The notes: generated by a model from the sequence alone, not told the origin. Positions 28,284-37,825 are shown, counted from the stretch's first letter. The stretch: 64,000 bases of DNA from Thermoguttaceae bacterium (GCA_017937485.1 JAGBDN010000024.1:124001-188000); one strand, 5' to 3'. Program-made: numbers and translations.

Positions 28284-28667
28284 CCGCTTTTATCGACCGC
28301 TCCGCCAAACAAACGTTAAAACGACGCCCGTCCGTCGGAACGATCGAAAAAATCGCTACTTTTGTTCAACAAAACCGCCCCGACCGGCGCGTTCCGCTTT
28401 TTCGGCAAAAATTCCGCGACCGTCAAAGGCGGTCGTTTCGAGCGTCGGCGTCGGAGCGTTCAAACAAGAGCGTTCCTCTTTTTAATTTTAATCTTCTTCG
28501 TTAGATTCGCAAGAAAAATTTTCTCTTTTTAAAGATTTTTCGGGAAAATTCCCCCTCCCGCAAAGATTTTTACAATTATAACGATCGCGCCGTTTCCCCT
28601 TTTTGCCGCGCCTTACGTTCGCCGAGGCTCCGCCGACAATTTGCAACGAGAAAATCGCCCCCTCGTC

Positions 28668-28695
28668 TTGAAGAAACGACGCGTTTCCCTATAAT
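28668..28695 (+). promoter_or_regulatory. Promoter of dnaE
   Basis: TTGAAG (28668-28673), a 16-nt spacer and TATAAT (28690-28695), about 100 nt upstream of the start. Confidence 0.65.
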
Positions 28696-28803
28696 TAATA
28701 CGTCGACGTTCAAGACGGTCGCGCCCGCGCCGCCGTTTATAACGCGTCGTCATTCTCTTTAACTTCCCAACTTGCCTATTTTACCAATCGACCGGAGTTA
28801 CGT

Positions 28804-31800
28804 ATGAGCGACGCCCCGCAAGTTCCGTCCGTCGACGCCGTTCCGATCACGCCTTGGGAGCCGACCGAATCCGGCGCGATTCCGTTCGTTCACCTGCACA
28901 CGCATTCGCATTACTCGCTTCTCGACGGCGTCGGAAAGCTCGAAGCGTTGCTCTCGCGAGCCAAAGAGCTGGAAATGCCGGCCCTCGCGCTCACCGACCA
29001 CGGCAACCTCTACGGCGCGCTCGAATTTTACCAAAAAGCGCTCGACGTCGGCGTCAAACCGATTCTCGGCTACGAAGCGTATGTCGCGCCGATTTCGCGC
29101 TTCGACAAAACGGAAAAGCGCTCCTATCACCTCACGCTTTTGGCGACGAACCGCAAGGGCTACGAGAATCTGCTTTTGCTTTCGTCGTTGGCGTACACGG
29201 AAGGTTTCTATTATAAACCGCGTATCGACCGCGACTTGTTGAAGAAACACAGCGAAGGGCTGATCTGCCTTAGCGGCTGTCTCGCCGGAGAGGTCGCGCG
29301 CACGCTCGCCAACGGGAACGGATCGCCCGAAGCCTACGCCAAAGCTCGCGACGCCGCGCTTTGGCACCGCGAACTTTTCGGCGACCGCTACTATCTCGAG
29401 TTGCAAGACCACGGCATCGCGGAGCAAAAGATCGCGTTGCAAGGGACGCTCCGTCTTTCGCAAGAGCTTGGCATACCGACGGTTATCTCAAACGACGTTC
29501 ACTACGTTCGCCGCGAGGACGCCGACGCGCAAGACCTCGTCCTTTGCGTCAACACCGGGAAATTCCGCACCGATCCGAACCGAATGCGGATGGACTCCGA
29601 CGAATTTTACCTCAAAAGCGGCGCCGAAATGATGGAGCGCGCCGTCGGCTTCGAAGACGCGGTTTGGCGTTCGCTCGAAATCGCCGACCGTTGCAACCTT
29701 GAACTCGAACTCGGCAAACGCTTTTTCCCGATTTTTATTCCGCCGGATAATAAAACGCCGGACGAGTACCTCCGCGAGCTTTGCATTCAAGGCCTTAAGC
29801 GACGTTACGCCAACAATCCGAAACGCTTGATTAACGGCGAGCTTTCGGAGGAGGTTATGGCGCGCCTCAACCGCGAACTCGGCGTCATCGCCAAACTCGG
29901 TTTCGCGACGTACTTCCTTATCGTTTGGGACTTCGTTCGCGTCGCGGAAGAGCGCGGCGTCCACCGCACCGCCCGCGGTTCCGGCGTCGGCGCGATCGTC
30001 TGTTACGCGCTCAATATGTCGCACGTTTGCCCGCTCGAGTTCGACCTCCTCTTCGAACGGTTTTTGGACGAAAACCGCATCGAGGCGCCGGATATCGACA
30101 TCGACTTCGAACAGTCGCGGCGCGGCGAAATCATCGACTACGTTAAGGAACACTACGGGCCGGAAAAGGTCGCGCAGCTCGGCGTTTTCGGCACGATGGC
30201 GGCGAAAATGGCGATTCGCGACGTCGGACGCGCGCTCGGCCTGCCCTTGGCCGACGTCAACGCCGTTACAAAGCTCGTTCCGGACGCGCCGAAAATGACG
30301 ATCAAAAAGGCGTTCGACCAAAGTCCCGAACTCGTCAAACTTTACGAAGAAAACGCCGAGGTTCGCGAACTCATCGACTACGCGAAGCAAACGGAAGGCT
30401 TGGCGCGGAGCGCCGGAACGCACGCTTGCGGCGTCGTCATCGCTCAACGCGCGCTGACCGACTTCGTTCCGGTGCAAAAGCTGACCGGAAAAGACGAACT
30501 CGTTACGCAATGGCAGGGCGCGGAAGTCGAAAAAGCCGGGCTCCTGAAAATGGACTTCCTCGGCTTGCGCAACCTCTCGATTCTCGCCGACGCGGTGCGC
30601 ATCATTAAGGAAACGACCGGAGAAACGGTCGACCCGTATTCGCTTCCGCTCGACGATCCCGAAACTTACGCGCTCCTCTGCCGCGGCGAAACGAAGGGCG
30701 TTTTCCAGCTCGAAAGCTCCGGTATTCGCGAACTTCTGATGAATATGCGACCGGACAACTTCCGCGACATTATCGCCGTCCTCGCGCTCTACCGTCCGGG
30801 CCCGCTCGAAGGCGGAATGGTCGACGACTACGTCGACGTTAAACACAAACGCAAAAAAGCGGAATACTTGCACCCGGTGTTGGAAGAGGTTCTCGCCGAA
30901 ACGAACGGCGTTATGGTCTACCAAGAGCAGATTATGCGCATCCTGAACCGGCTCGGGAACATTCCGCTTTCAAGCGCGTACACCTGCATTAAAGCGATCA
31001 GTAAAAAGAAACACGACAAAATCGCGAAGTTCAACGACGACTTCATCGCCGGCGCGGTCGCGAACGGCCTCGATAAGGAAACCGGTCAAAAACTTTTCGA
31101 CCTTATCAAAGTTTTCGCCGGATACGGCTTCAATAAATCGCACTCGACCGCTTACGCGAACGTCGCGTACACGACCGCTTACCTCAAAGCGCACTATCCG
31201 GCGGCGTTTATGGCGGCGCTCCTTTGCGGCGACATTTCGGCGCGCAACTTCACCAAACGCGACAAAACGGTCGAACACGTCGACGACTGCAAGCGAATGG
31301 GAATCGAAGTGATCCCGCCGAACGTCAACCTTTGCGACGCTCGTTACAAAGTCGTCGACGGTAAAATTCTCTTCGGTTTGACCGCGGTGAAGGCTTGCGG
31401 CGACGACGCGGTCGCCGAGATCGTTCGCGCTCGCGAAGAGGGCGGCCCCTTCAAAAGCATTTTCGACTTTTACGAACGCGTCGACACGAAGCTCGTCGGG
31501 CGCGGCACGGTCGAATCGCTGATCAAATGCGGTGCGTTCGACTGTTTGGGGGCTCGCCGTTCGCAGCTAATGCAAGCGCTGGACAAGGCTTACAAAAACG
31601 GTCAAGCGGTCGCGGAAGACCGGGCGCGCGGTCAGCGCAGCCTCTTCGAAGAAGCGTTCGGAGCGCCGGAAACGCCGAAAACTCCGGAAGAGGAAATGGC
31701 GGAAAACCTCCGCGGTCTCCCGAACGTCGACGATTGGTCGGCGAAAGAAACGGCGACCTACGAGAAAGAAACGCTCGGTTTTTACGTTACCGCGCACCCG

Positions 31801-32523
31801 TTGGGCGACTGCCGCGAAAAGTTGCAAATGTACGCCTCGTCGATCGCGAAGGTAACGCAATTTCAGAACCGCGCCTTCGCGACGATCGGCGGCTCGCTCT
31901 CCGGCGTCGACGTGAAAACGTCGAAGAACCCGAAACCGGGCCGTCCGAGCCAATTCGCGATTTTCCAAGTGGAAGACCTCGACTCGTCGATGCGCGCGAT
32001 TATGTGGGCCGACGCGTTCGCCAAATACGGTCATCACCTAAAAAACGACGCCGTCGTCTTTTTACGCGGACGACTCGAGAAAAAAGAGAAGGAAAAACCA
32101 GAAGGCGACGAGGACTCCGAAAGCGGCGTCGAAACGACGTTTTTCGTCGACGAAGCGATTCCGTTCGAAAACGCCGACCAAGAGATGACGCGCGGCGTCG
32201 CGATTTGCCTGAAAGAATCGTCGATCATAAACGGCGGTTCTCGAACGCTTTACGACATCCTCAAGACCTACCGCGTCGGGAAAGACGGAAACGCCCGCGG
32301 CTCCGATCTCGAAATCCGTCTCCTAATGCGCGACGGAACCCGAGCGACGCTAAAATGCCCGGAATTTAAACTCGATATGACAAGCGAAATGCGACGCCGT
32401 ATCGAGGAGCGTTTCGGCGACGAAGCGTTCCAACTGATCCCCGCGCCGCAGAAACAAGGCGTCGCCGAAGACCCGCGCGACCGCTGGAAACGCCGCAAAC
32501 CGGCGGACAAATCGGCGAATTAA
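28804..32523 (+). CDS. dnaE: DNA polymerase III alpha subunit
   Basis: This 1239-residue replicative polymerase has the usual order: PHP domain (VHLHTHSHYSLLDG, LTDHGN, GYEAYV, SYHLTLLA, LSGCLAG, SNDVHYV), C-family palm (ARGSGVGAIVCYAL and the catalytic PDIDIDF), fingers with YQEQIMRILNRLG and FNKSHSTAYANVAY, the helix-hairpin-helix part and an OB domain (FATIGGSLSGVDVK). All metal-ligand positions of the PHP domain appear to be kept, which suggests an active PHP proofreading site, as in mycobacterial DnaE1; this is inferred from motifs only. The start has no strong ribosome-binding site, but the upstream promoter and residue pattern fit. The C-terminus is Lys/Arg-rich. Confidence 0.97.
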   Translation: MSDAPQVPSVDAVPITPWEPTESGAIPFVHLHTHSHYSLLDGVGKLEALLSRAKELEMPALALTDHGNLYGALEFYQKALDVGVKPILGYEAYVAPISRFDKTEKRSYHLTLLATNRKGYENLLLLSSLAYTEGFYYKPRIDRDLLKKHSEGLICLSGCLAGEVARTLANGNGSPEAYAKARDAALWHRELFGDRYYLELQDHGIAEQKIALQGTLRLSQELGIPTVISNDVHYVRREDADAQDLVLCVNTGKFRTDPNRMRMDSDEFYLKSGAEMMERAVGFEDAVWRSLEIADRCNLELELGKRFFPIFIPPDNKTPDEYLRELCIQGLKRRYANNPKRLINGELSEEVMARLNRELGVIAKLGFATYFLIVWDFVRVAEERGVHRTARGSGVGAIVCYALNMSHVCPLEFDLLFERFLDENRIEAPDIDIDFEQSRRGEIIDYVKEHYGPEKVAQLGVFGTMAAKMAIRDVGRALGLPLADVNAVTKLVPDAPKMTIKKAFDQSPELVKLYEENAEVRELIDYAKQTEGLARSAGTHACGVVIAQRALTDFVPVQKLTGKDELVTQWQGAEVEKAGLLKMDFLGLRNLSILADAVRIIKETTGETVDPYSLPLDDPETYALLCRGETKGVFQLESSGIRELLMNMRPDNFRDIIAVLALYRPGPLEGGMVDDYVDVKHKRKKAEYLHPVLEEVLAETNGVMVYQEQIMRILNRLGNIPLSSAYTCIKAISKKKHDKIAKFNDDFIAGAVANGLDKETGQKLFDLIKVFAGYGFNKSHSTAYANVAYTTAYLKAHYPAAFMAALLCGDISARNFTKRDKTVEHVDDCKRMGIEVIPPNVNLCDARYKVVDGKILFGLTAVKACGDDAVAEIVRAREEGGPFKSIFDFYERVDTKLVGRGTVESLIKCGAFDCLGARRSQLMQALDKAYKNGQAVAEDRARGQRSLFEEAFGAPETPKTPEEEMAENLRGLPNVDDWSAKETATYEKETLGFYVTAHPLGDCREKLQMYASSIAKVTQFQNRAFATIGGSLSGVDVKTSKNPKPGRPSQFAIFQVEDLDSSMRAIMWADAFAKYGHHLKNDAVVFLRGRLEKKEKEKPEGDEDSESGVETTFFVDEAIPFENADQEMTRGVAICLKESSIINGGSRTLYDILKTYRVGKDGNARGSDLEIRLLMRDGTRATLKCPEFKLDMTSEMRRRIEERFGDEAFQLIPAPQKQGVAEDPRDRWKRRKPADKSAN

Positions 32524-32609
32524 CGGAAACGACGCGGCGCCGTCCGCTGAAAAATCAATTTTAACGTCTTATTTTTTAACGTTTTCATTCAATTAAAGAA
32601 AGTTTTGCA

Positions 32610-33764
32610 ATGAATCGAAGAGATTTTCATCGCCAAATGATCGGCGGCGCGCTCGGAGCGTTCGTCGTCGGCGCGACCGGACTTCCCGTTTTCGCGGAAT
32701 CGCAAGCGCTCCAATACCGCAACCCGAACGGCGTCGCGGCCGACCCGTCCGTCCTGCGCAAGCCGACCGGCGAAGTCGTTAAGTTTGACGGCAAGTATTG
32801 GCTTTACTACACTTCCGAAAAAGGAAACGTCCGCGGGTACGAAGTTCGTTCGACCGTCGATTTCGTCGAGTGGAAGGACGAAGGCGTCGCGTTCGACGCG
32901 ACCGGAACCTGGGCCCGCGACGCGTTTTGGGCGCCGGAAGGGTACGAAATCGACGGCAAGTTCTACCTCTTTTTCAGCGCGCAAAACGCCGACTTCCCTT
33001 GGACGACCGCCGAGAAATTCAACATCGGCGTCGCCGTCGCCGATTCGCCGCGCGGGCCGTTCAAGCTCCTGAAAGACGAGCCGATCTTCGACCCCGGCTA
33101 TCCGATCATCGACGCGAACCTCTTCATCGACGACGACGGAACGCCGTATTTGACCTATTCGCGCTGCTGCTACCAACACGCCGTCGAGAGCGAACTGGCC
33201 GCTAAAGTCCGCGCCGAAGGGAAGTTCAAGGAAATCGAAGAAAGCTGGGTTTACGGCGTCAAACTGACGAAAGACTTTAAAAACGTCGACGGCGAACCGG
33301 TCGTTCTGCTCCGTCCGCCGGTTAAACTCGACGACGCGCAAGCCGAATGGGAAAGCCGCTCCGTCGCGTCCGGCGAAGTCAACCGCCGCTGGACGGAAGG
33401 CTCGGCGTTGTTCAAGTTAAACGGCAAATACTACGTTACGTACTCCGCCAACTTCTTCGGCGGCGACTGGTACGCCGTCGGGTACGCGACCGCCGACGCT
33501 CCGCTCGGGCCGTATACGAAAGCGGCGAACAACCCGATTTTGGAAAAAAACTCCGACAAGGGCGGAATCGTTCGCGGAACCGGACACGGCAACGTTTTCT
33601 TCTCGCCCGACCGCTCCGAAATGTACTACGTTTACCACGCGCGCACCGAAGGACACGACCGCAAACTCTTTATCGACCGTATGTTCGTCGACTCGAAAGG
33701 CGTTCTGACGGTCGACGGCCCGAGCGTCGACCCGCGCCCGATTCCGGGATTCGTCAAGAAGTAA
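32610..33764 (+). CDS. Glycoside hydrolase family 43-type enzyme with Tat signal
   Basis: This 384-residue protein starts with NRRDFHRQMIGGALGAFVVGA, a twin-arginine signal, and then shows a five-bladed beta-propeller pattern. The three family catalytic acids are visible: Asp45 in ADPSV (base), Asp168 in IDANLF (pKa modulator) and Glu263 in WTEGSAL (acid). GH43 enzymes cleave arabinose- or xylose-containing side chains and chains of plant hemicellulose. FWAPEGYEIDGKFYLFFSA is typical of the family. It lies 86 nt after dnaE and is followed by two terminator-like hairpins. With xylulokinase at 46159 it suggests pentosan use. Exact substrate is unknown. Confidence 0.9.
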   Translation: MNRRDFHRQMIGGALGAFVVGATGLPVFAESQALQYRNPNGVAADPSVLRKPTGEVVKFDGKYWLYYTSEKGNVRGYEVRSTVDFVEWKDEGVAFDATGTWARDAFWAPEGYEIDGKFYLFFSAQNADFPWTTAEKFNIGVAVADSPRGPFKLLKDEPIFDPGYPIIDANLFIDDDGTPYLTYSRCCYQHAVESELAAKVRAEGKFKEIEESWVYGVKLTKDFKNVDGEPVVLLRPPVKLDDAQAEWESRSVASGEVNRRWTEGSALFKLNGKYYVTYSANFFGGDWYAVGYATADAPLGPYTKAANNPILEKNSDKGGIVRGTGHGNVFFSPDRSEMYYVYHARTEGHDRKLFIDRMFVDSKGVLTVDGPSVDPRPIPGFVKK

Positions 33765-33837
33765 GAAGCGCCGCGACGCCGCGTCGACTCCTTAAAACCG
33801 GCGACTAACGTTACAAGTCGCCGCCAAGAAACGCGAA

Positions 33838-33890
33838 AACGTCGAAACCGTTTCCTTGACGGGAGTTCGGTTTCGATGTTTTTTATTTTT
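33838..33890 (+). terminator. Terminator-like hairpin, copy 1
   Basis: AACGTCGAAACCG pairs with CGGTTTCGATGTT (13 bp, one G-U), loop of 17 nt, then TTTTATTTTT. It would end the GH43 transcript. Confidence 0.75.
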
Positions 33891-33992
33891 CGACGCTTAA
33901 CGCAAGGTCGCAAGCGCGCAAAACCGCCGTCGGCGCGTCGGGCGACGTTTATCCGCCGCTTCGCGTTACAAGTCGCCGTCAAGAAACGCGAA

Positions 33993-34042
33993 AACGTCGA
34001 AACCGTTTCCTTGACGGGAGTTCGGTTCCGACGTTTTTTCCT
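33993..34042 (+). terminator. Terminator-like hairpin, copy 2
   Basis: AACGTCGAAACCG pairs with CGGTTCCGACGTT (13 bp, one mismatch), the same 17-nt loop, then TTTTCCTTTC. Confidence 0.6.
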
Positions 34043-34167
34043 TTCGTTCTCACCGTTTGACGCCGCGTCGCAAGCGCGCAAAATCGCCGGGGGGACGCGC
34101 CGTCCAACGTTTGAACCGCCGCCGACGCGCCGTTCGTTTCGCGCTTTCGACCGGTCGCTAACTCCGC

Positions 34168-35487
34168 TTATTTATTACGATTGTCGACGACGCGGTTCAG
34201 TTTCCCTTCGCTGCGCGGAAGCGAGTTCGGTTCGACGAACGAAATCTTAACGTTAATGCCGATGGTGCGTTGCATCTTTTCGCCGATAGCGCGCTTGAAC
34301 GCTTCGACGGCGGCGACGTTGTCGGCGAGTTCCGCGAACTTTTCGGCGCTCAATTCGACGCGCGTTTCGATCACGTCGAGCCCGGTCGCGTTCTTCGACA
34401 AAACAATTTGATAGTGAATCAACGTCGGGTCGACCGCCAAAAGCGACGCTTCGATTTGGCCCGGGAAAACGTTGACGCCGCGAATGATCATCATATCGTC
34501 GGAGCGGTGCGAAATACGGCTGATACGGCGAACCGTGCGACCGCAAGCGCATTGCTCGACGACGATCGACGTAATGTCGCGAGTGCGGTAACGAATGAGC
34601 GGCGTCCCGCGTTTGCAGAGCGTCGTGAAGACGAGTTCGCCGATTTCGCCGTCCGGAAGCGGTTCGAGCGTTTCCGTGTCGACGATTTCCGGGTAGAAGT
34701 TGTCTTCGAAGATGTGAACGCCCGCTTGGCAAGCGCATTCGCAACCGACGCCGGGGCCGGAAATTTCGGTCAACCCGTAAATGTCGTAGGCCTTAATGCC
34801 GGTTTCCGCTTCGATGGAGCGGCGCATTTCTTCCGTCCAAGGCTCGGCGCCGAAGAACCCGGCGCGCATCTTCGTTTCTTTCCAGTCGAAGCCGATTTTT
34901 TTCGCGTGGTCGATCAGGTGGAGGAAGTAGCTCGGCGTGCAGGAGACGACCGTGGCGCCGAAGTCGCGCATCAGCATCAGTTGACGTTCGGTGTTCCCGC
35001 CGGAAATCGGAACGACGGAGCAACCGAGTTTTTCGCCGCCGCCGTGAAGCCCCAAACCGCCGGTGAAGAGGCCGTAACCGTAAGCGTTTTGCAGAACGTC
35101 CGTATCGTTAATACCGCAAGCCGCGAGCCCGCGAGCGACCGACGCGTTCCAGACTTCGAGGTCGCCGCGCGTGTACCCCATCACGATCGGTTTGCCGGTC
35201 GTCCCGCTGCTGGCGTGATAACGAACGATTTCGTTGCGCGGCGCGGCGAACATACCGAACGGGTAGGTGTCGCGCAGGTCGGTCTTTTTGACGAACGGCA
35301 GTTTGCTAATGTCGGCGATCGACTTGATCGAATCGGGCGAAACGTTGTGTTCTTCCAACAGGTCGCGATACCATTGAACGTTCGCGTAGACGTAACGAAA
35401 CGTTTCCATAAAGCGTTCGTTTTGGATTTCGCGAAGCATTTTCACCGGGATATAATCGGGCGCGCTCGTCATCGTATACTGCGACAT
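34168..35487 (-). CDS. paaK: Phenylacetate-CoA ligase family AMP-forming enzyme
   Basis: This 439-residue adenylate-forming enzyme activates phenylacetate or a related aryl acid with ATP and CoA. It has the P-loop YHASSGTTGKPIVMGYT, the A5 region YDIYGLTEISGPGV, RYRTRDITSI and the late hinge MIIRGVNVFPGQIE. The Cys-rich CECACQAG and CACGRTVRRI segments are typical of the family. The start has a strong GGAGG site 7 nt away. It has its own promoter and no other phenylacetate, indolepyruvate or aromatic genes nearby. In anaerobes such ligases often salvage aryl acids from amino-acid fermentation; the true substrate is not determined by sequence. Confidence 0.92.
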   Translation of the reverse strand: MSQYTMTSAPDYIPVKMLREIQNERFMETFRYVYANVQWYRDLLEEHNVSPDSIKSIADISKLPFVKKTDLRDTYPFGMFAAPRNEIVRYHASSGTTGKPIVMGYTRGDLEVWNASVARGLAACGINDTDVLQNAYGYGLFTGGLGLHGGGEKLGCSVVPISGGNTERQLMLMRDFGATVVSCTPSYFLHLIDHAKKIGFDWKETKMRAGFFGAEPWTEEMRRSIEAETGIKAYDIYGLTEISGPGVGCECACQAGVHIFEDNFYPEIVDTETLEPLPDGEIGELVFTTLCKRGTPLIRYRTRDITSIVVEQCACGRTVRRISRISHRSDDMMIIRGVNVFPGQIEASLLAVDPTLIHYQIVLSKNATGLDVIETRVELSAEKFAELADNVAAVEAFKRAIGEKMQRTIGINVKISFVEPNSLPRSEGKLNRVVDNRNK

Positions 35488-35682
35488 TCGTTTACCTCCG
35501 TCCTTGCGGATCGCTTGCGCCGCGACGTTTTGCGCTTTCGTCGTCGACGCGTTATCAAAGCGTTATAAAAAACGAGAAAAGCCGGTCTTTTCCGGCGCCG
35601 CCGCGCGCAAAGCGTTCGACTTGCGTCGCGTCGATTTTCTCGGCGCTTTGGCGCTTGCCCTTTCCTTCTCGGCGACTACGTT

Positions 35683-35710
35683 ATTATAAAAAATTTTCCG
35701 CGTCTGTAAA
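35683..35710 (-). promoter_or_regulatory. Promoter of paaK
   Basis: On the minus strand: TTTACA (35710-35705), a 16-nt spacer and TATAAT (35688-35683). Confidence 0.6.
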
Positions 35711-36068
35711 GCGGCGCCTAACTTTTCCGCCCGTTCGCCGACCGCCGTCGACGAACGTCGGCAAACGGTTTTAACGATTCGACGCAAACCCCGTATTTTA
35801 ACGCGTTTTCCAACGAAGCGGCGTTTTGTCGAAAAATTTTCGAAAAAATGAAGAAAAAAACGAAAAGACGGGCGTTTTGCGTTGACGCCGGGGCGCCCCT
35901 TCGTTAATAATATAGATTATGGCGGCGAGAGCGTTAAAAGGTTGGCGCCGCAAATTTTGTTTATTTTATCGTTTGTCGAAAGCGAAGACGCGTCGAAAAC
36001 CGCGACGCGTTGCCGGTTGACGAAAAAATTTTAAAAAGACGACCTTTTTTTCTCGAAATCAAGGAAAT
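35711..36068. other. AT-rich intergenic region between paaK and the HU gene
   Basis: No gene is seen. A TTGACG (35882-35887) with TAATAA 17 nt later could be an additional plus-strand promoter for a long HU leader or a small RNA. A tcgaaaaattttcga palindrome lies at about 35829-35843. Confidence 0.4.
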
Positions 36069-36072
36069 TTGC

Positions 36073-36101
36073 TTGCTTTTGTAGAAAAAAGTCGTCATAA
36101 T
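36073..36101 (+). promoter_or_regulatory. Promoter of the HU gene
   Basis: TTGCTT (36073-36078), a 17-nt spacer and CATAAT (36096-36101) in an AT-rich setting. Confidence 0.6.
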
Positions 36102-36236
36102 AGTTTCGGACGAGAAAAACGACGGCGCGCGTTTTTAGTCGCGATATTGCGAAGCTCGCTTCGGTCGCTCCTATTTTTCGCCCGAAATCATTTTAATTCG
36201 TTTAATAGACTCGTTACTCTTCAGGAACCAGCGAAA

Positions 36237-36650
36237 ATGGCTAAAGAAAAGAAACCTTGCGCGAAAAAAGCTTGCGCGAAAAAAACGGAAGTCAAAGCCG
36301 AAAAAAAAGTTGAAAAGCAAGCGGTCGAAAAGAAAGTCGACGAAAAAGCGAAACCGTTGACCAAAACGCAAATCATCGCTCAACTTGCCGAGGCTTCGGG
36401 GCTCAGCAAAAAAGACGTTTCCTCCGTTGTCGACCAACTCGGCGCGCTGATTCAATCGAGCCTTGCGGAAGCCGACAGCTTCACCTTGCCGGGTCTCGTT
36501 AAGATTGAAAAACAATTCGTTCCGGAAAAACCGGGTCAAGACAACGTTCCGGATCCCTTCCACCCGGGCCAAACGATCAACCGTCCGGCCAAACCGGCGC
36601 ACTGGAAGGTTAAAGTGAAGGCGCTCAAAGCGTTGAAAGATATGGTTTGA
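36237..36650 (+). CDS. HU/IHF-family DNA-binding protein with Lys/Ala/Cys-rich N-terminal extension
   Basis: This 137-residue nucleoid protein has a normal HU core of about 95 residues (LTKTQIIAQLAEASGLSKKD, FTLPGLVKIEKQ, the DNA-binding arm, KVKALKALKDMV). Before it is a tail of about 40 residues made mainly of Lys, Ala, Glu and Val with two Cys in CAKKACAKK. Such basic tails resemble eukaryotic H1 tails and occur in HU-like proteins of planctomycetes and some other bacteria; they add nonspecific DNA binding and compaction. The frame opens at 36069, but the ATG at 36237 with AGGA upstream gives the family-like protein. A terminator follows. Confidence 0.92.
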   Translation: MAKEKKPCAKKACAKKTEVKAEKKVEKQAVEKKVDEKAKPLTKTQIIAQLAEASGLSKKDVSSVVDQLGALIQSSLAEADSFTLPGLVKIEKQFVPEKPGQDNVPDPFHPGQTINRPAKPAHWKVKVKALKALKDMV

Positions 36651-36709
36651 CGCCGACGTTCGTCGTTAATTAAGCGACAAACCATAACGGCGGTTCGTCC
36701 GCCGCGCGC

Positions 36710-36747
36710 AACCTCGCGTCGAGTCGTTGACCGCGCGAGGTTTTTTT
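36710..36747 (+). terminator. Intrinsic terminator after the HU gene
   Basis: A 9-bp stem (AACCTCGCG against CGCGAGGTT) is followed by a T run. Confidence 0.88.
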
Positions 36748-36760
36748 ACGCCCGCCCCTC

Positions 36761-36788
36761 TTGACAAAGGGAAAAATTTCCGCAAAAT
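36761..36788 (+). promoter_or_regulatory. Promoter of pyrH
   Basis: Consensus TTGACA (36761-36766), a 16-nt spacer and CAAAAT (36783-36788). The leader before pyrH is about 190 nt. Confidence 0.6.
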
Positions 36789-36982
36789 AGGACTAATTTG
36801 ACGCGGAAACGTCGCCGCCCCCGCCCTTGCGTCGCGGTTCGTTATACGCTCTGTTTTCCCTTCCTCCACCCGCTTCTAACGCGTTCAAAAACCGATGTTT
36901 AAGCGGAACGCTCGCGCCCTTGCGAACGCGCGGTTCCGCCCCAAACGTCGTCCCGACGAACGCGCACCAAGGACTCAACGCA

Positions 36983-37735
36983 ATGACTTCGAACGCTTCT
37001 TCCTCTTCTCTTTCCCGTCCGCGCCGCGTTTTGCTGAAAATTTCCGGCGAAAGTTTTTGCCCGGAAAACGACCGCGGCGTCTCGATGGATTCGGTCAACC
37101 ACTTGGCGGCGCAAATCGTCGACGTCGCGCAAAGCGGCGTGCAAATCGCGGTCGTGATGGGCGGCGGCAACATCCTCCGCGGCGCGCAGTTCAAAGCGGC
37201 GAACTCCTCGATTCAAGAAGCGACGGCGCACTATATGGGCATGCTCGCGACGGTCATTAACGGCCTCGCGCTCCAAGACGCGATCGAAGCGCAGGGCCAA
37301 CCGACTCGCCTGATGACGGCGCTCCCGATGGACGTCGTTGCCGAGCCGTACATCCGCCGCCGCGCGCAACGCCACCTCGAAAAGGGTCGCGTCGTCATCT
37401 TGGCCGGCGGCACCGGCAGCCCGTTCGTTACGACCGACACCGCCGCCGCTCAACGCGCGCTCGAACTCGAAGCCGACGTTATCCTCAAAGCGACGAAAGT
37501 CGACGGCATTTACAGCGAAGACCCGAAAAAGAACCCGAACGCAACTTTCTATTCGGAACTGACTTACGAAGACGCGATTCGCCAAAACCTCCGCGTGATG
37601 GACTCCGAAGCGTTCGCGAAGTGCGCCGAACACAATATGCCGATTATGGTCTTCAACTTCCGCGAACCGGACAACTTCAAAAAAGCCGTCCAAGGCGAAC
37701 ACGTCGGCACTATCGTCCGCTCCGCCAAAAACTAG
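36983..37735 (+). CDS. pyrH: UMP kinase
   Basis: This 250-residue amino-acid-kinase-fold enzyme phosphorylates UMP to UDP in the cytoplasm. Seen: [12 protein letters not shown] at the start, [50 protein letters not shown] and [17 protein letters not shown], all family signatures. The ATG at 36983 is preceded by AAGGA with a 10-nt gap and gives normal length; the longer upstream frame is not conserved-looking. pyrH often sits near tsf and frr; here it is alone and converges on the cysteine desulfurase gene. Confidence 0.97.
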   Translation: MTSNASSSSLSRPRRVLLKISGESFCPENDRGVSMDSVNHLAAQIVDVAQSGVQIAVVMGGGNILRGAQFKAANSSIQEATAHYMGMLATVINGLALQDAIEAQGQPTRLMTALPMDVVAEPYIRRRAQRHLEKGRVVILAGGTGSPFVTTDTAAAQRALELEADVILKATKVDGIYSEDPKKNPNATFYSELTYEDAIRQNLRVMDSEAFAKCAEHNMPIMVFNFREPDNFKKAVQGEHVGTIVRSAKN

Positions 37736-37825
37736 TTCGGCCCTTTCCCCTTCCCTTGGTAAAAAGCGAAAAGTAAAAACGGAAGCGGCGACCGTCAAAA
37801 ACGCCGCCGTTTCCCTAAATTAACG

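Larger units (their letters stand above)
28016..28803. other. Divergent intergenic region between the VWA gene and dnaE
   Basis: It holds back-to-back promoters for the two flanking genes. The VWA gene would have a leader of about 235 nt. The open frame of the VWA gene extends up to 28237 but that part is not protein-like and precedes the signal peptide. 28500-28600 is AT-rich and contains another TATAAC-like box. No gene is seen. Confidence 0.6.
33809..34120. repeat. Tandem direct repeat, two copies of about 155 bp
   Basis: Copy 1 (33809-33963) and copy 2 (33964 to about 34120) begin with a nearly identical 75-bp block from cgttacaagtcgcc to the T run, then diverge with indels but share cgcaagcgcgcaaaa and a common end. 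Each copy carries the same hairpin with an identical 17-nt loop. The rest of 33765-34167 holds no gene. Confidence 0.85.

Noticed and set aside
33809..34120. Tandem repeat considered as insertion-sequence ends or an attachment site
   Set aside because: There is no transposase or integrase, no inverted termini and no target-site duplication.
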